Below are positions 1 to 8,708 of a stretch of DNA of 64,000 nt, piece by piece. The translations under genes and the position numbers were made by a program. The first letter of the stretch is position 1; each line of letters begins with the position of its first letter. The notes beneath the pieces are model-generated. The model was not told the DNA's origin. It searched no databases and worked only from the letters and a program-made list of their open reading frames with translations. Source of the DNA: Pseudolabrys sp. FHR47 (lineage in GTDB: Bacteria; Pseudomonadota; Alphaproteobacteria; Rhizobiales; Xanthobacteraceae); the NCBI RefSeq assembly GCF_005153485.1, contig NZ_CP039740.1:3103001-3167000 (forward strand). The letters are read 5' to 3'.

Positions 1-1
1 G

Positions 2-727
2 GCGCCGCCCGATGGCGCCACCTTGCTCGTCATTCCTGCCGGCAATCTGACCATCAACCCGACCCTGATGCCGAGCGCGCACCTCGATATCCTCGGTGAC
101 TTCGCGCCAGTGGCGCTGCTGGCCAGCGCGCCGAACGTCTTTCTCGCGTCAAAGCAATCCGGAATCGCCACCGTCAAGGAACTGGTCGACAAGGCCAAGA
201 CCGCAAAGCTGACCTATGGCAGCCCCGGCGTCGGCAGCCAGTTGCATCTGGCGATGGAGCTGTTCAAGGAAAAGACCGGCGCGACCAATCTCACGCACGT
301 GCCGTATCGCGGTTCGTCGCAGGCGCTCGCCGATCTGCTCGGCGGCCACATCGACCTGTTGTCGACGAACCTGCCCGCCGTGCTCGGCAACATCAAGGAG
401 AAGACGGTGGTGCCGCTCGCCATGACCACAGCCCAGCGCAGCCCGCTCGTGCCTGAAGTGCCGACTCTCGTGGAAGCCGGCGTTGAAGGCATCGACGTCA
501 CCTCGTGGTACGGCATGCTCGTGCCGAAAGCGGTGCCGACAGAAACCGTCGACGCCATCTTTACCGTTACCAAAGACGCGCTCAGCGAACCGGCGATGAA
601 GAACAAGCTTCAATCGCAGGGTCTATCGGTGGCCATCGAACCGCCCGACGTCTTCGCGGCGCGGATCGCCCGAGAAACCGCGCAATGGGCGGACATCATC
701 AAGAAGCGCGATATCAAGATCCAGTAA
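2..727 (+). CDS. Bug/TctC-family tricarboxylate-type solute-binding protein (5' end cut by window)
   Basis: Periplasmic receptor of the Bug family, which captures small carboxylates and usually serves tripartite tricarboxylate transporters. The reading frame is open from base 2, so the signal peptide and first beta-strand lie outside the window and about 241 residues remain. Family hallmarks are visible: an APPDG-T-LLV block at the left edge, YGSPGVGS followed by HVPYRGSSQALADLLGG-ID, and the late VPTLVEAG block. The stop at 725-727 is followed by a strong inverted repeat that probably terminates transcription. No TctA/TctB genes are visible, so this may be an orphan receptor, common in bacteria rich in Bug proteins. 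The ligand cannot be read from sequence. Confidence 0.9.
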   Translation, partial: APPDGATLLVIPAGNLTINPTLMPSAHLDILGDFAPVALLASAPNVFLASKQSGIATVKELVDKAKTAKLTYGSPGVGSQLHLAMELFKEKTGATNLTHVPYRGSSQALADLLGGHIDLLSTNLPAVLGNIKEKTVVPLAMTTAQRSPLVPEVPTLVEAGVEGIDVTSWYGMLVPKAVPTETVDAIFTVTKDALSEPAMKNKLQSQGLSVAIEPPDVFAARIARETAQWADIIKKRDIKIQ

Positions 728-867
728 GCACCGCGGCGGCTATAAGCGATGCCGGCGCGGTGTTTCTGGCTCGATTGAATCCTTGTCCAAAGCCGGAAAG
801 GCTCTAAAGCCGACGGTACGCGAACCAACCCGCGTCCGCATCTCGTCGAGATGGAGATCGGTATATA

Positions 868-901
868 AAACGGCCCGGAGGTCAACGCCGCCGGGCCGTT
901 T
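868..901. terminator. Bidirectional intrinsic-type terminator hairpin
   Basis: Perfect 11-bp inverted repeat AAACGGCCCGG (868-878) / CCGGGCCGTTT (891-901) with a 12-nt loop. The A-rich start and T-rich end of the stem provide short U tracts in both directions. It lies between the convergent Bug receptor (ends 727) and the small minus-strand ORF ending at 923, as expected for a shared terminator. Confidence 0.75.
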
Positions 902-922
902 CGCATTTCATCTCCTACCCGA

Positions 923-1243
923 TCAGAACGAGCCCGGCGGCAGGCGATAGATGTCCGGCGTCTTGGCATCGGCAATGTAGAACAGCATCAGGCTGGCCGG
1001 CGTCAGGATGCGCTGGTTGTTCTCGCCCTGAGTAAAGGCGCCTTGCAACAAAAGGATCGCGGTGCGGCCCTTGGCGTCGCTGCCGTGGAACATCAGCAGA
1101 CCGTTATTGATCGGCATATTGGTCGCGACGGAGTCTGGCTTGAAGCCCTCGCTCATGAAATGCGAGCGCAGCACGCTCGAGTTCGAGAACAGTTGCTCCG
1201 GTGTCATCTTGTCGTCGGTGGCCTTCGACCATGAGGCCGACAC
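923..1243 (-). CDS. Hypothetical protein, probably a 5'-truncated remnant
   Basis: A 106-residue frame opening with GTG. Its composition looks protein-like (LLMFHGSDAKGRTAILLLQG, then LTPASLMLFYIADAK and a PPG-SF end), resembling a small alpha/beta domain. The coding-like character runs right up to the start and a TAA lies only six codons upstream, so the N-terminal part seems to have been lost. No clear Shine-Dalgarno precedes the GTG. I do not recognise the family. It could be a decayed gene left by a rearrangement beside the monooxygenase operon, or a genuine small protein. Confidence 0.4.
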   Translation of the reverse strand: MSASWSKATDDKMTPEQLFSNSSVLRSHFMSEGFKPDSVATNMPINNGLLMFHGSDAKGRTAILLLQGAFTQGENNQRILTPASLMLFYIADAKTPDIYRLPPGSF

Positions 1244-1360
1244 CTGGTTCAGTCCGGGTTACCTCAGATGGCCGTTCGAATGCGACCCATGGTCTACGGA
1301 TTTAGAGTGAGGAGTTTCCGAGGATAGCCAGACACTTGCCTGCGTTGGGATCGCCTTACA

Positions 1361-2665
1361 TCAGAACTCCCGCAGCGTCTCCCGCAACGTAGTCTTGGTG
1401 TATTCGGTGCGCACAACGCCCAGTCGTTGCAGTGCCGGCACCAGGCCTTCGCAGATCTCGGTGATGTATTGCGCGCTGACAAAGGTCGTGTGCGGCCGCG
1501 TAATCAGAAAGCCGTCGCCGCCGATCTGCTCCATGATCTCAGCCATGTTATTGGCGACCCGGTCCGGCGTGCCAACCATGCCGTCCAGGCCGCGCGACAC
1601 CTGCTCCATCACCAACTGGCGCAAGGTCTTGCCTCTGCCCCACTGCGCAAAGGCATCGAGCGAGCCCTGCTCGCCATTGGTGGTTAGCGGCGGCAGTTCC
1701 TTGTCGAGGTCGAACTTGGAGAAGTCGATATCCGTAATATTGCTGATCTGCGCCAGCACGCGCTCGATATAGCCCGGCGCCTGCCGGATGCGCTCGAACT
1801 TTGCTTGCGCTTCCGCGTCGGTCTCGCCAAGCACCGGCGCGACGACGAACAGCACCTTGATCTCGTCCGGATTCCGTCCCGACGCCTGAGCGCGCGCCCG
1901 CACGTCGTCGCGATAGGCCTTGTTGGCAGCCACACCCGATGACGGCGCGATGATGCTGTCAGCAGTGACCGCGGCGAACTGGCGGCCGCGCGGCGACCCG
2001 CCGGCCTGCACGAAGGCCGGCCGGCCCTGCGGTGACGGTGCGGTATTCAGCGGTCCTCGGCACTTGTAGTACTTGCCGACAAAATTGATCGGCCGGACTT
2101 TCTTATAATCGGCGTAAGTGCCGGTTTCACGGTCAAGTACGACGGCGTCCGGGTCCCAGCTGCTCCAGAGCTGCTTGCACAACTCGACATATTCGTCGGC
2201 CATGTCGTAACGGGCCTGACGCGGCGGCAATTCGTCCATGCCGAAGTTCTGCGCCGCCTGGTTCTCGCCGCTGGTCACGATATTCCAGCCGAAGCGGCCC
2301 TTGCAGATGTGATCCAGCGTCGTGGAAAGCCGCGCCAACATGAACGGCGGATAGGCCATGGTCGACATCGTGGCGACGATGCCCATCTTGCTGGTATTGG
2401 CACCGAGCAGCGCGGCGAGCGGTGCCGGATCATGCTTCGGCACCGCGATCGCATTCTTCAGCGAGGCCTCCATGCTATGGCCGTAAACATCCGAGATCAT
2501 CAGCGTGTCTTCGAGCATGATATAATCGAAACACGCCCGCTCCATGGCCTGAGCCATCTTAATGTAAAAATCACCGGTCCACGGCTGCCCGCCATTGGCG
2601 AATGGCTTGTTCCATTCATCCGCGATGAAGTTGGTGAACCAACCCAGATGAAAACGCTTCGGCAT
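1361..2665 (-). CDS. FMNH2-dependent monooxygenase, NtaA/SnaA/DszA family (copy 1)
   Basis: A 434-residue luciferase-like TIM-barrel flavin monooxygenase of the nitrilotriacetate monooxygenase A group. These enzymes use FMNH2 from a separate reductase plus O2 to cleave C-N or C-S bonds. Visible family blocks include RACFDYIMLEDTLMISD near residue 43, FMLARLSTTLDHICKGRFGWN around 107-125, NFGMDELPPRQARYDMADEY around 137 and GPLNTAPSPQGRPAFVQAGG around 203. The length is normal. It is the last gene of a minus-strand operon and lies 79 bp after the amino-acid ABC ATPase. AGGATATGTG precedes the ATG. It resembles the copies at 17548, 18914 and 20269 more than the one at 6002. The substrate is unknown. 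Confidence 0.92.
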   Translation of the reverse strand: MPKRFHLGWFTNFIADEWNKPFANGGQPWTGDFYIKMAQAMERACFDYIMLEDTLMISDVYGHSMEASLKNAIAVPKHDPAPLAALLGANTSKMGIVATMSTMAYPPFMLARLSTTLDHICKGRFGWNIVTSGENQAAQNFGMDELPPRQARYDMADEYVELCKQLWSSWDPDAVVLDRETGTYADYKKVRPINFVGKYYKCRGPLNTAPSPQGRPAFVQAGGSPRGRQFAAVTADSIIAPSSGVAANKAYRDDVRARAQASGRNPDEIKVLFVVAPVLGETDAEAQAKFERIRQAPGYIERVLAQISNITDIDFSKFDLDKELPPLTTNGEQGSLDAFAQWGRGKTLRQLVMEQVSRGLDGMVGTPDRVANNMAEIMEQIGGDGFLITRPHTTFVSAQYITEICEGLVPALQRLGVVRTEYTKTTLRETLREF

Positions 2666-2744
2666 TCACATATCCTTTCGTAGCGCCGGCACACCGGCGT
2701 GTCGTATCGCAGAGACGCCGCCGCCTTACGGCCGCGCCGATTTG

Positions 2745-3500
2745 TCAGTGCAGGATTTGCGCGAGGAACTGCTTGAGCCGGCCGCTGCGGGGGGCCTCGA
2801 AGAACGACAATGCCGGCGCGATCTCGACGATCTCGCCACGGTCCATGAAGACGCAGCGATTGGCGACACGCCGGGCAAAACCCATTTCATGCGTGACACA
2901 GATCATCGTCATGCCGTCATTGGCCAACTCCTCCATCACCTGGAGAACTTCGTTGATCATTTCCGGATCGAGCGCAGAGGTCGGCTCGTCGAACAGCATG
3001 ATCGGAGGTTCCATGCATAGAGCGCGCGCAATCGCGACTCGCTGCTGCTGGCCGCCGGAGAGCTGACTGGGATACTTCAGCGCCTGCTCCTCGATATGAA
3101 CACGCTCGAGGAAACGCCGCGCGATTTTCTCGGCAACCGGCGCTGACATGCCACGGGTCAGCCGCGGCGCCAGCATGCAGTTCTCCAGAATGGTCAGATG
3201 CGGAAACAGATTGAACTGCTGAAACACCATTCCGACTTCGAGGCGCACGTCCTGGATCGATTGCGGTGAGCTGTTGACCTCGATGCCATTGACAACGATC
3301 GAACCGCAATCGTGCGGCTCCAACCGATTGATGCAGCGGATCAGCGTCGACTTGCCCGACCCGGAGGGGCCGCAAATGACGATCTTCTCACCCCGCTTCA
3401 CTTCGAGGTCGATCTGCGACAGCGCCTGAAAGCCGCCATAGAATTTGTCGACGCCTTCCATCCGGACGGCGACGATCGCCTTGTTCGGGTCTTCGCTCAT
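2745..3500 (-). CDS. Polar amino-acid ABC transporter ATPase (GlnQ/TcyN type)
   Basis: A 251-residue cytoplasmic ATPase energising import through the two permeases encoded just upstream. Walker A is GPSGSGKS (44-51), followed by the Q-loop region VFQQFNLFPHLT, the signature LSGGQQQR, Walker B IMLFDEPTSALD and the switch histidine in VTHEMGFA. This is the standard polar-amino-acid-uptake layout. The start overlaps the preceding permease stop by 4 bp (ATGA), indicating translational coupling. Enclosed by two flavin monooxygenase genes, the importer probably brings in their amino-acid-like substrate or a sulfur/nitrogen source, as in cystine-type TcyJKLMN systems (inference). Confidence 0.95.
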   Translation of the reverse strand: MSEDPNKAIVAVRMEGVDKFYGGFQALSQIDLEVKRGEKIVICGPSGSGKSTLIRCINRLEPHDCGSIVVNGIEVNSSPQSIQDVRLEVGMVFQQFNLFPHLTILENCMLAPRLTRGMSAPVAEKIARRFLERVHIEEQALKYPSQLSGGQQQRVAIARALCMEPPIMLFDEPTSALDPEMINEVLQVMEELANDGMTMICVTHEMGFARRVANRCVFMDRGEIVEIAPALSFFEAPRSGRLKQFLAQILH

Positions 3501-4306
3501 GCTGCATGCTCTCGAACGGGGGTGACGGAAACCGTCGCACGGGCCGCCGCCAGGCGCACCACAGGCTTGCCGCCGAGCTGGGCGGCGACCGCGCCTCGTG
3601 TCGTTTCATCGGCAATCAGATGACGGTTGAGATACTTATCGATCTTCTTGAAGACCAAACGCATGGTGTTCACAAAGGTCCAGTAGAGCGCCGCGGCCGT
3701 GAGCAGCGGCGTAAACGGATCGTAGGTATCTTCGAATATGCCGTTGGCCACCGCCGTCAGGTCCATGACCGTGACCGTTCCGACAACCGCCGTCGCCTTT
3801 GCGAACATCACGACTTCATTCTGATAGGCCTTCAGGCCATAACGCATGGCCAGCGGCAGACGGATATTGAAAAATGTGTCCCGTGGGGAAATGCCCAGCG
3901 CATTGCTGGCCTCGATCAATCCGGCCGGAACGGCTTCGAGCGCGCCGCGCACGACCTCGACCATGTAGGCGGTATGATTGAGAACCAGCGCGATGACAGC
4001 GCAGGCGAACGCGCTGCTGAAGACGACCCAAAGCGGCCCGTTTCGCACCATCTCGATCTGCGCAATGCCGTAATAGACGAGATAGAGCAAGATGAGCAGC
4101 GGCACGCCGCGGAAGAACAGCACATAGAGACCGGCCAGCCCCGACAGCAGCCTGTTCTTCGACATGCGCGCCAACGTCACCAGAAGCGAGGTCACAAGTC
4201 CGATGCCAAGCGTAATGAACGTCAACAGAATGTTGTTGACGATACCGCGGCCCATCGCCGGCAGGCTTGCCCAGGCCAACTGCGGATCAATCGGCAAGTA
4301 GCTCAT
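3497..4306 (-). CDS. Amino-acid ABC transporter permease (HisM/GlnP family)
   Basis: A 269-residue inner-membrane permease of the polar amino-acid uptake family. It has several hydrophobic segments, and the conserved EAA loop appears as EAVPAGLIEASNALGISPRDTFFNIRLP, where it docks with the ATPase. An unusually long hydrophilic C-terminal tail of about 50 residues follows the last helix. It overlaps the neighbouring permease and ATPase genes by 4 bp on each side, so the three are co-translated. With the permease at 4303 it would form the heterodimeric channel. Substrate unassigned. Confidence 0.93.
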   Translation of the reverse strand: MSYLPIDPQLAWASLPAMGRGIVNNILLTFITLGIGLVTSLLVTLARMSKNRLLSGLAGLYVLFFRGVPLLILLYLVYYGIAQIEMVRNGPLWVVFSSAFACAVIALVLNHTAYMVEVVRGALEAVPAGLIEASNALGISPRDTFFNIRLPLAMRYGLKAYQNEVVMFAKATAVVGTVTVMDLTAVANGIFEDTYDPFTPLLTAAALYWTFVNTMRLVFKKIDKYLNRHLIADETTRGAVAAQLGGKPVVRLAAARATVSVTPVREHAA

Positions 4307-5004
4307 GCTTTCACCCGTGCTATTCCGCGTGAGAACCGGTGCTCGAGAGCGGCCGACAGCCGTAGCGTCAAACCGCTGAAGATGATGTAGAAGACCGCCG
4401 CAACGATGAAGAAGATGAAGGGCTCCTTCGTCGCGCCCGCCGCAATCTTGGCGTTACCGACGAGTTCATTCAGCCCTGCCAGCGACACCAGCGGCGTGTC
4501 CTTCAAAATAACGATCCAGATATTGATCAGGCCCGGCAGCGCCAGCCGGATGACCTGCGGCATGATCACGTGAACCCAGGCGGAACGCGGCTTGATTGCG
4601 AGCGCAGCCGCCGCCTCGAACTGACCGCGCGGGACATTGCGCACGGCGCCGCGCACCAGTTCGGCAATGTAGGCGCTATAGACGATCGTCAGCGATGCAA
4701 CGCCGGCGGCAAACGGGGTGATGTCGAAGCTTCGCGACTTTCCTATAATGCCGGACAGGATCGAGCTGCCGCCATAGAAGATCAGGAAAATGATGATCAG
4801 CGACGGCACGCCTGTGATGATGGAGATGTAAGTCTTGTAAATCCCCTGAACGATTGCGTTACGAGATACGCTACCGACAACACCGATGACAAAGCCACAA
4901 GTCAGGGCCAGCGTAACACCCATGACGAACAACTTAACGGTGGTAACGCCGCCGTAGAGAATCTGGAGCAGATAGCCGTTGAACTGATCGGAGAATATTT
5001 CCAT
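4303..5004 (-). CDS. Amino-acid ABC transporter permease (HisQ/GlnP family)
   Basis: A 233-residue membrane protein, partner of the permease at 3497. It shows the GGVTTVKLFVMGV entry common to this family, about five hydrophobic segments and an EAA loop with VRNVPRGQFEAAAALAIKPR. Normal family length. GGAGAGCCAGGAC precedes the ATG and supplies the ribosome-binding site. It is separated from the receptor gene by about 110 bp that hold a perfect stem-loop, which may set the receptor:permease ratio. Confidence 0.93.
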   Translation of the reverse strand: MEIFSDQFNGYLLQILYGGVTTVKLFVMGVTLALTCGFVIGVVGSVSRNAIVQGIYKTYISIITGVPSLIIIFLIFYGGSSILSGIIGKSRSFDITPFAAGVASLTIVYSAYIAELVRGAVRNVPRGQFEAAAALAIKPRSAWVHVIMPQVIRLALPGLINIWIVILKDTPLVSLAGLNELVGNAKIAAGATKEPFIFFIVAAVFYIIFSGLTLRLSAALEHRFSRGIARVKA

Positions 5005-5073
5005 GTCCTGGCTCTCCTTGTCGGCCGCCGACCGAAAGGGCCCGGCGACAACGCTGCGGATCGCTCGTTATCG

Positions 5074-5103
5074 GAGCGGCTTCCCGATGATGGGAAGCCG
5101 CTC
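5074..5103. other. Strong stem-loop between receptor and permease genes
   Basis: Perfect 12-bp arms GAGCGGCTTCCC (5074-5085) and GGGAAGCCGCTC (5092-5103) around a 6-nt loop, 11 bp past the stop of the minus-strand receptor gene. There is no U run on the minus-strand side, so it reads as an mRNA 3'-end stabiliser or partial attenuator, not a full terminator. Similar elements follow other receptor genes in this window. Confidence 0.65.
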
Positions 5104-5114
5104 ATGTTTTCCGA

Positions 5115-5954
5115 TTACATGCCTTTTGTGACGCAGGCGGCGTCCTCGGGCAGCACCGCGACATCGAGATACTTCTTGCGGATCGCCGTGAACGTGCAGT
5201 CGGCAATGATCGTGTCGAGCGCCGCGTTGAGACGCTTGACCAGCCCGTCTTCACCCTTACGCACGGCCCAGGTCAGCCCGCGCTCGCCTTCGGGAATGTC
5301 ATCCTGACCGATATTGTATTCGCCGCCGTCGATCTTCCAGTCCTTGCCCTCGGGCTTCATCAGGATCTGGGTCGCCGCGTTGATCTTGAGCATCACCAGC
5401 GCATTGACGCGCCCGGCGAACAGATCGAGCTTCATCTGGTCTGGGTTTTCGTAGTAAACATATTCGATGGAATCGCCGAACGTTTCCTGGGCCCACTTGG
5501 AGTTGGCGCCGCCCTTCTGCAGGCCGAGCTTCATACCCTTGCCTTTGAGGCCTTCCTTGGTGAAGGTGTAGTTGCTGTTCTTCGCGACCACGAAGGTCGA
5601 TGGATTGACGAACAGACGGCGGGTCAGGGTCAGGCGCTGACGCCGCTCGGTCGTCATCAGCAACTGCGAAATCAACACGTCGAACTTGCCCTGCGTGAGA
5701 GAGGGAATCAGCGCCTTGAAATCCATGACCTGGATTTCACACTCGACCTTCATGCGCTTGCACATCTCGCGTGCGAGATCAGGCTCGACGCCTTTGACGG
5801 TGCCATCCGCGTCCACCATGCTGAATGGCGGAAACACGCCTTCATTGCCGAGACGAAGCTTTTCGGCCTGGGCAGGAGCGCCGGCAGCGATGCCCGCCGC
5901 AAGCGCGATCGCGAGAGTGGCACTGAAGCGAAGCGGACGAGTTGCGAAAGCCAT
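5115..5954 (-). CDS. Periplasmic amino-acid-binding protein of ABC importer (family 3)
   Basis: A 279-residue solute-binding protein with a clean Sec signal peptide (MAFATRPLRF start, hydrophobic core, APAQA cleavage region). The mature part starts EKLRLGNEGVFPPFSMVDADG, typical of family 3 polar amino-acid receptors. Further blocks are VKGVEPDLAREMCKRM, ALIPSLTQGKFDVLIS and MTTERRQRL. The ATG at 5954 is chosen over a longer frame opening at 6002 because GGAAAGGA sits just upstream and the signal peptide begins there. It is the first transport gene of the minus-strand operon, directly after the monooxygenase that ends at 6002. Ligand unknown. Confidence 0.93.
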   Translation of the reverse strand: MAFATRPLRFSATLAIALAAGIAAGAPAQAEKLRLGNEGVFPPFSMVDADGTVKGVEPDLAREMCKRMKVECEIQVMDFKALIPSLTQGKFDVLISQLLMTTERRQRLTLTRRLFVNPSTFVVAKNSNYTFTKEGLKGKGMKLGLQKGGANSKWAQETFGDSIEYVYYENPDQMKLDLFAGRVNALVMLKINAATQILMKPEGKDWKIDGGEYNIGQDDIPEGERGLTWAVRKGEDGLVKRLNAALDTIIADCTFTAIRKKYLDVAVLPEDAACVTKGM

Positions 5955-6001
5955 GACCCTTATCCTTTCCGAATGAGTTGACGTGTGATCTTCAGGCGTC
6001 A

Positions 6002-7321
6002 TCAGAATTCCATCAGGTTTTCACGCAAATGCTCATGCGCATAAGCGCGCCGCGTCGACTTTCTTTGTTGAAGTGCGGGCACCAGCCCGTCTGTGATCGT
6101 GGCAATGCTCCGCCGACTGACGTCCGGCAGATTGATCAGGAATCCGTCGCCGCCGATCTCCTGCATCGCCTCGGCCATCTGGCCGGAAACGCTGTCGGGG
6201 TCGCCGACGAGATCGATCGTGCCACCATTACTGGTGTAATGAATGATCGCATCGCGCAGGGAGCGATTCCCTGCCCTTCTGAGGAATTGCGCGAGGCTCG
6301 ACTGATGGCCGTTCGTCGACAATTCCAGCTGCGCGACCGGTGTGTCGAGGTCGATATCCGACAGGTCGAGGTTAGTGCTCCAGCCGAACTGGGCGAGCTT
6401 GGCCTCGATGTTCTTCTCGGCGACGATGCTCCGCTGATCGGCCTTGGCCCGCGCCTCTTCCTTCGTTTCGGCAACGATCGGTGAAATGAGAAAGAGAACT
6501 TTGCAACTGGCGGGATCGCGACCGGCAAACTTCATCTGTGTCTGCACATCGTCCCGATACTTCTTCATCGCCTCGATGCCCTTGGGGTGCGCGACGATGG
6601 TGTCGGCATGGCGGGCGGCGAACGCCTTGCCCTTCTCCGATCCGCCGGCCTGGGCGATGACGGGCGATCCCTGAGGCGCGGGGCCTGAGTTCAATGGACC
6701 GCGCGAGCTGTAGTATTTGCCCTTGTAATCGATCGTGTGAACTTTGGTGTGATCGATCAGTACGCCCGTTTCGCGGTCGGCGACGATGGCGCCCGGCTCC
6801 CACGACGCAAAGAGTTGCTTGACGATCTCGACATATTCCTCCGCCATGTCGTAGCGGATGTCATGGTTCGGCAGCGCGTCCATGCCGAAGTTCATGGCCG
6901 ACAGATCGGAACTGCCGGTCACCATGTTCCAGCCGGCGCGGCCGTTCGATACCTGATCGAGCGTGCTGAGTATCCGTGCGGTTAGATAAGGATGGTAGGC
7001 AAAAGTCGACAACGTCGGGACGATGCCGAGGCGCGTGGTGGCCGCCGCCAGTAGAGTAGCCACGACGCTCGGCTCCTGGCGTGGCACCGACATGCCGTTC
7101 TTGAGAAAGATCTCCCGCGAATTGCGCCAGTTCTGTCCAACGTAGATCGAGTCCTCGATCAGCAGGTAGTCGAAGCAGGCACGCTCCATGGCGCGGACCA
7201 GATCGACGAATAGCGTCGGTTGCATCCACTCCTCGCTGATGTTCCCGGTCCAGGGCTGCCGCCAGGCTTGAATGCTCGAGCCTTGGAGGAACCATGCGAG
7301 ATGAAATGGATCGTTGGACAT
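6002..7321 (-). CDS. FMNH2-dependent monooxygenase, NtaA family (divergent copy 2)
   Basis: About 439 residues from the ATG at 7321 (MSNDPFHLAWFLQGSS). An in-frame TTG at 7345 with GGAGGG just upstream is an alternative start, giving 447 residues. It belongs to the same family as the copy at 1361, but the motifs diverge: RACFDYLLIEDSIYVGQNW, GRAGWNMVTGS and GPLNSGPAPQGSPVIAQAGG. It is therefore an older paralog, presumably with a different substrate pocket. It is the promoter-proximal gene of the minus-strand operon and lies 47 bp ahead of the amino-acid receptor. It needs an external FMN reductase; the nearest are at 21626 and 23937. Confidence 0.9.
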   Translation of the reverse strand: MSNDPFHLAWFLQGSSIQAWRQPWTGNISEEWMQPTLFVDLVRAMERACFDYLLIEDSIYVGQNWRNSREIFLKNGMSVPRQEPSVVATLLAAATTRLGIVPTLSTFAYHPYLTARILSTLDQVSNGRAGWNMVTGSSDLSAMNFGMDALPNHDIRYDMAEEYVEIVKQLFASWEPGAIVADRETGVLIDHTKVHTIDYKGKYYSSRGPLNSGPAPQGSPVIAQAGGSEKGKAFAARHADTIVAHPKGIEAMKKYRDDVQTQMKFAGRDPASCKVLFLISPIVAETKEEARAKADQRSIVAEKNIEAKLAQFGWSTNLDLSDIDLDTPVAQLELSTNGHQSSLAQFLRRAGNRSLRDAIIHYTSNGGTIDLVGDPDSVSGQMAEAMQEIGGDGFLINLPDVSRRSIATITDGLVPALQQRKSTRRAYAHEHLRENLMEF

Positions 7322-7732
7322 GTCCGCCGCATCGCTTGGCCACAATCGCCCTCCGCATGACCGGCCACGCCACGCAGAGTTTGTCGTCCTATTGCTAAAC
7401 GGAGCGCGGCGCGGGGACTATCAAGAAGCCGAACGCGATAAGCCGCCTTTATGCGATGATTTTGATGCCGCATTTTTCGGCTGACTGGTCAGTGCGGCAC
7501 CACACGAACAGCGTCCCTGCGAACGGCGCAAAAATAATCACGCCGCTGCAATCCATGCACAATCCAGGGCAAGAGCCCCGGAAAGCTTCGTAATTTCTTG
7601 ATGTTTGGAGGTGCTGCACGAGGCTACCGTACCCTTAGAGCACGGCGGCAATGCCCTGTTTCATGTCTATTGGTCGGTGCCAATGGCCGGAACCGAACGG
7701 CGCCTGACGCTTGCTGTCAACTGGAGCCGGCA
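7322..7732. promoter_or_regulatory. Divergent control region with nested inverted repeat
   Basis: No credible gene lies here. The region must hold promoters for the minus-strand monooxygenase/importer operon and the plus-strand Dpp-type importer. It contains TGCCGCA (7466-7472) and its complement TGCGGCA (7493-7499), enclosing a second palindrome CTGAC-TG-GTCAG (7481-7492). This looks like an operator or a bulged hairpin. The LysR-type regulator at 14180 is the obvious candidate ligand, but no experiment or clear LysR box supports that. Confidence 0.4.
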
Positions 7733-8698
7733 GTGAACCTGAAGTTGCTGCGACAGATTGCAACGCGCCTGGGTGCCAATCTGGTGACGTTGGTCGTTGT
7801 CTCAATCGTGACGTTTGCCCTTATGAACCTCAAGAAGCCGGAAGACATCGCGCGCAGCGTTCTGGGCCGGGAGGTCACGATCGATCAGATCGAAAGCTTC
7901 GTAAAGCGGAACCAGCTCGATCGGCCGGCCGTCACGCGTTACATGGAGTGGATAGGGAACCTCATGCGCGGGGACCTCGGCAAGTCCGTCGTTACCGGCC
8001 GGCCCGTCTCCAACGATATCATCACTCGCCTGTCGCGCAGCCTGATCCTCGCCGGCATTGCCGCGCTGCTTGGCGTCACAGGTGGCATTCTGATCGGCGT
8101 TTTCCTCGCCCAGCGCAAAGGAACTCCAACCGACTTCCGGCTGGTTACTTCGCTCCTCGTCCTGGCATCGATGCCCGAGTTTCTGATCGGAATCGCTCTT
8201 TATCTCGTCTTCGTGATTTGGCTCGGCTGGTTCCCAACCCAATCAGGCATGGCCTTTTCGTTTGGCGACTTCTGGGCCCGCGCCGTGTCCTTCGTCCTGC
8301 CATCGGCGACCATCGCGCTGCTGCTCATGCCGCATATTGCGCGCGTTGCCCGCGTCGTCACCGCCGAGGCCCTCGCGTCGGGTTATGTCAGCGCCGCGCG
8401 TCTGCGCGGCCTCGACGAGCGGCAGATCAAATGGGACCATGCCTTCCGCAACGCCGCCGCGCCGCTGGTCAGCGTCATCAGCATCAACATCGTTTACGCC
8501 ATTTCGGGCGTTCTGGTGATCGACTACCTGTTCGGATTCCCGGGGATCGGCTCACTCTTGGTCGCGGCCATCGGCAGCGGCGACGTGCTGTCGACACAGA
8601 GCATCATCATGATGTTCGCGGTCATCATCACCCTGATCAACATCACCGCCGATATCGTCACGCTGTGGCTCAGCCCACGCCTCCGGCTGGCGTCCTAG
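7733..8698 (+). CDS. Dpp/Opp-type ABC transporter permease (DppB family)
   Basis: A 321-residue inner-membrane permease. The GTG at 7733 is chosen because CTGGAG lies 8 bases upstream and the protein then begins VNLKLLRQIATRLG, the family's usual first helix; the upstream frame extension is not protein-like. Visible blocks are MRGDLGKSVVTGRPV, the membrane loop SAARLRGLDERQIKWDHAFRNA (the EAA-type ATPase contact) and GVLVIDYLFGFPGIGSLL near the end. First gene of the peptide/opine/nickel-type importer running to 11407. Its receptor is probably the family-5 protein at 15563. Confidence 0.93.
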   Translation: MNLKLLRQIATRLGANLVTLVVVSIVTFALMNLKKPEDIARSVLGREVTIDQIESFVKRNQLDRPAVTRYMEWIGNLMRGDLGKSVVTGRPVSNDIITRLSRSLILAGIAALLGVTGGILIGVFLAQRKGTPTDFRLVTSLLVLASMPEFLIGIALYLVFVIWLGWFPTQSGMAFSFGDFWARAVSFVLPSATIALLLMPHIARVARVVTAEALASGYVSAARLRGLDERQIKWDHAFRNAAAPLVSVISINIVYAISGVLVIDYLFGFPGIGSLLVAAIGSGDVLSTQSIIMMFAVIITLINITADIVTLWLSPRLRLAS

Positions 8699-8708
8699 AG
8701 AGGATGGC

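Noticed and set aside
2684..2699. CGCCGG-CACA-CCGGCG hairpin between the amino-acid ATPase and monooxygenase genes as a terminator
   Set aside because: Only a 6-bp stem and no U tract on the transcribed strand; the genes look like one operon. At most a minor mRNA structure.
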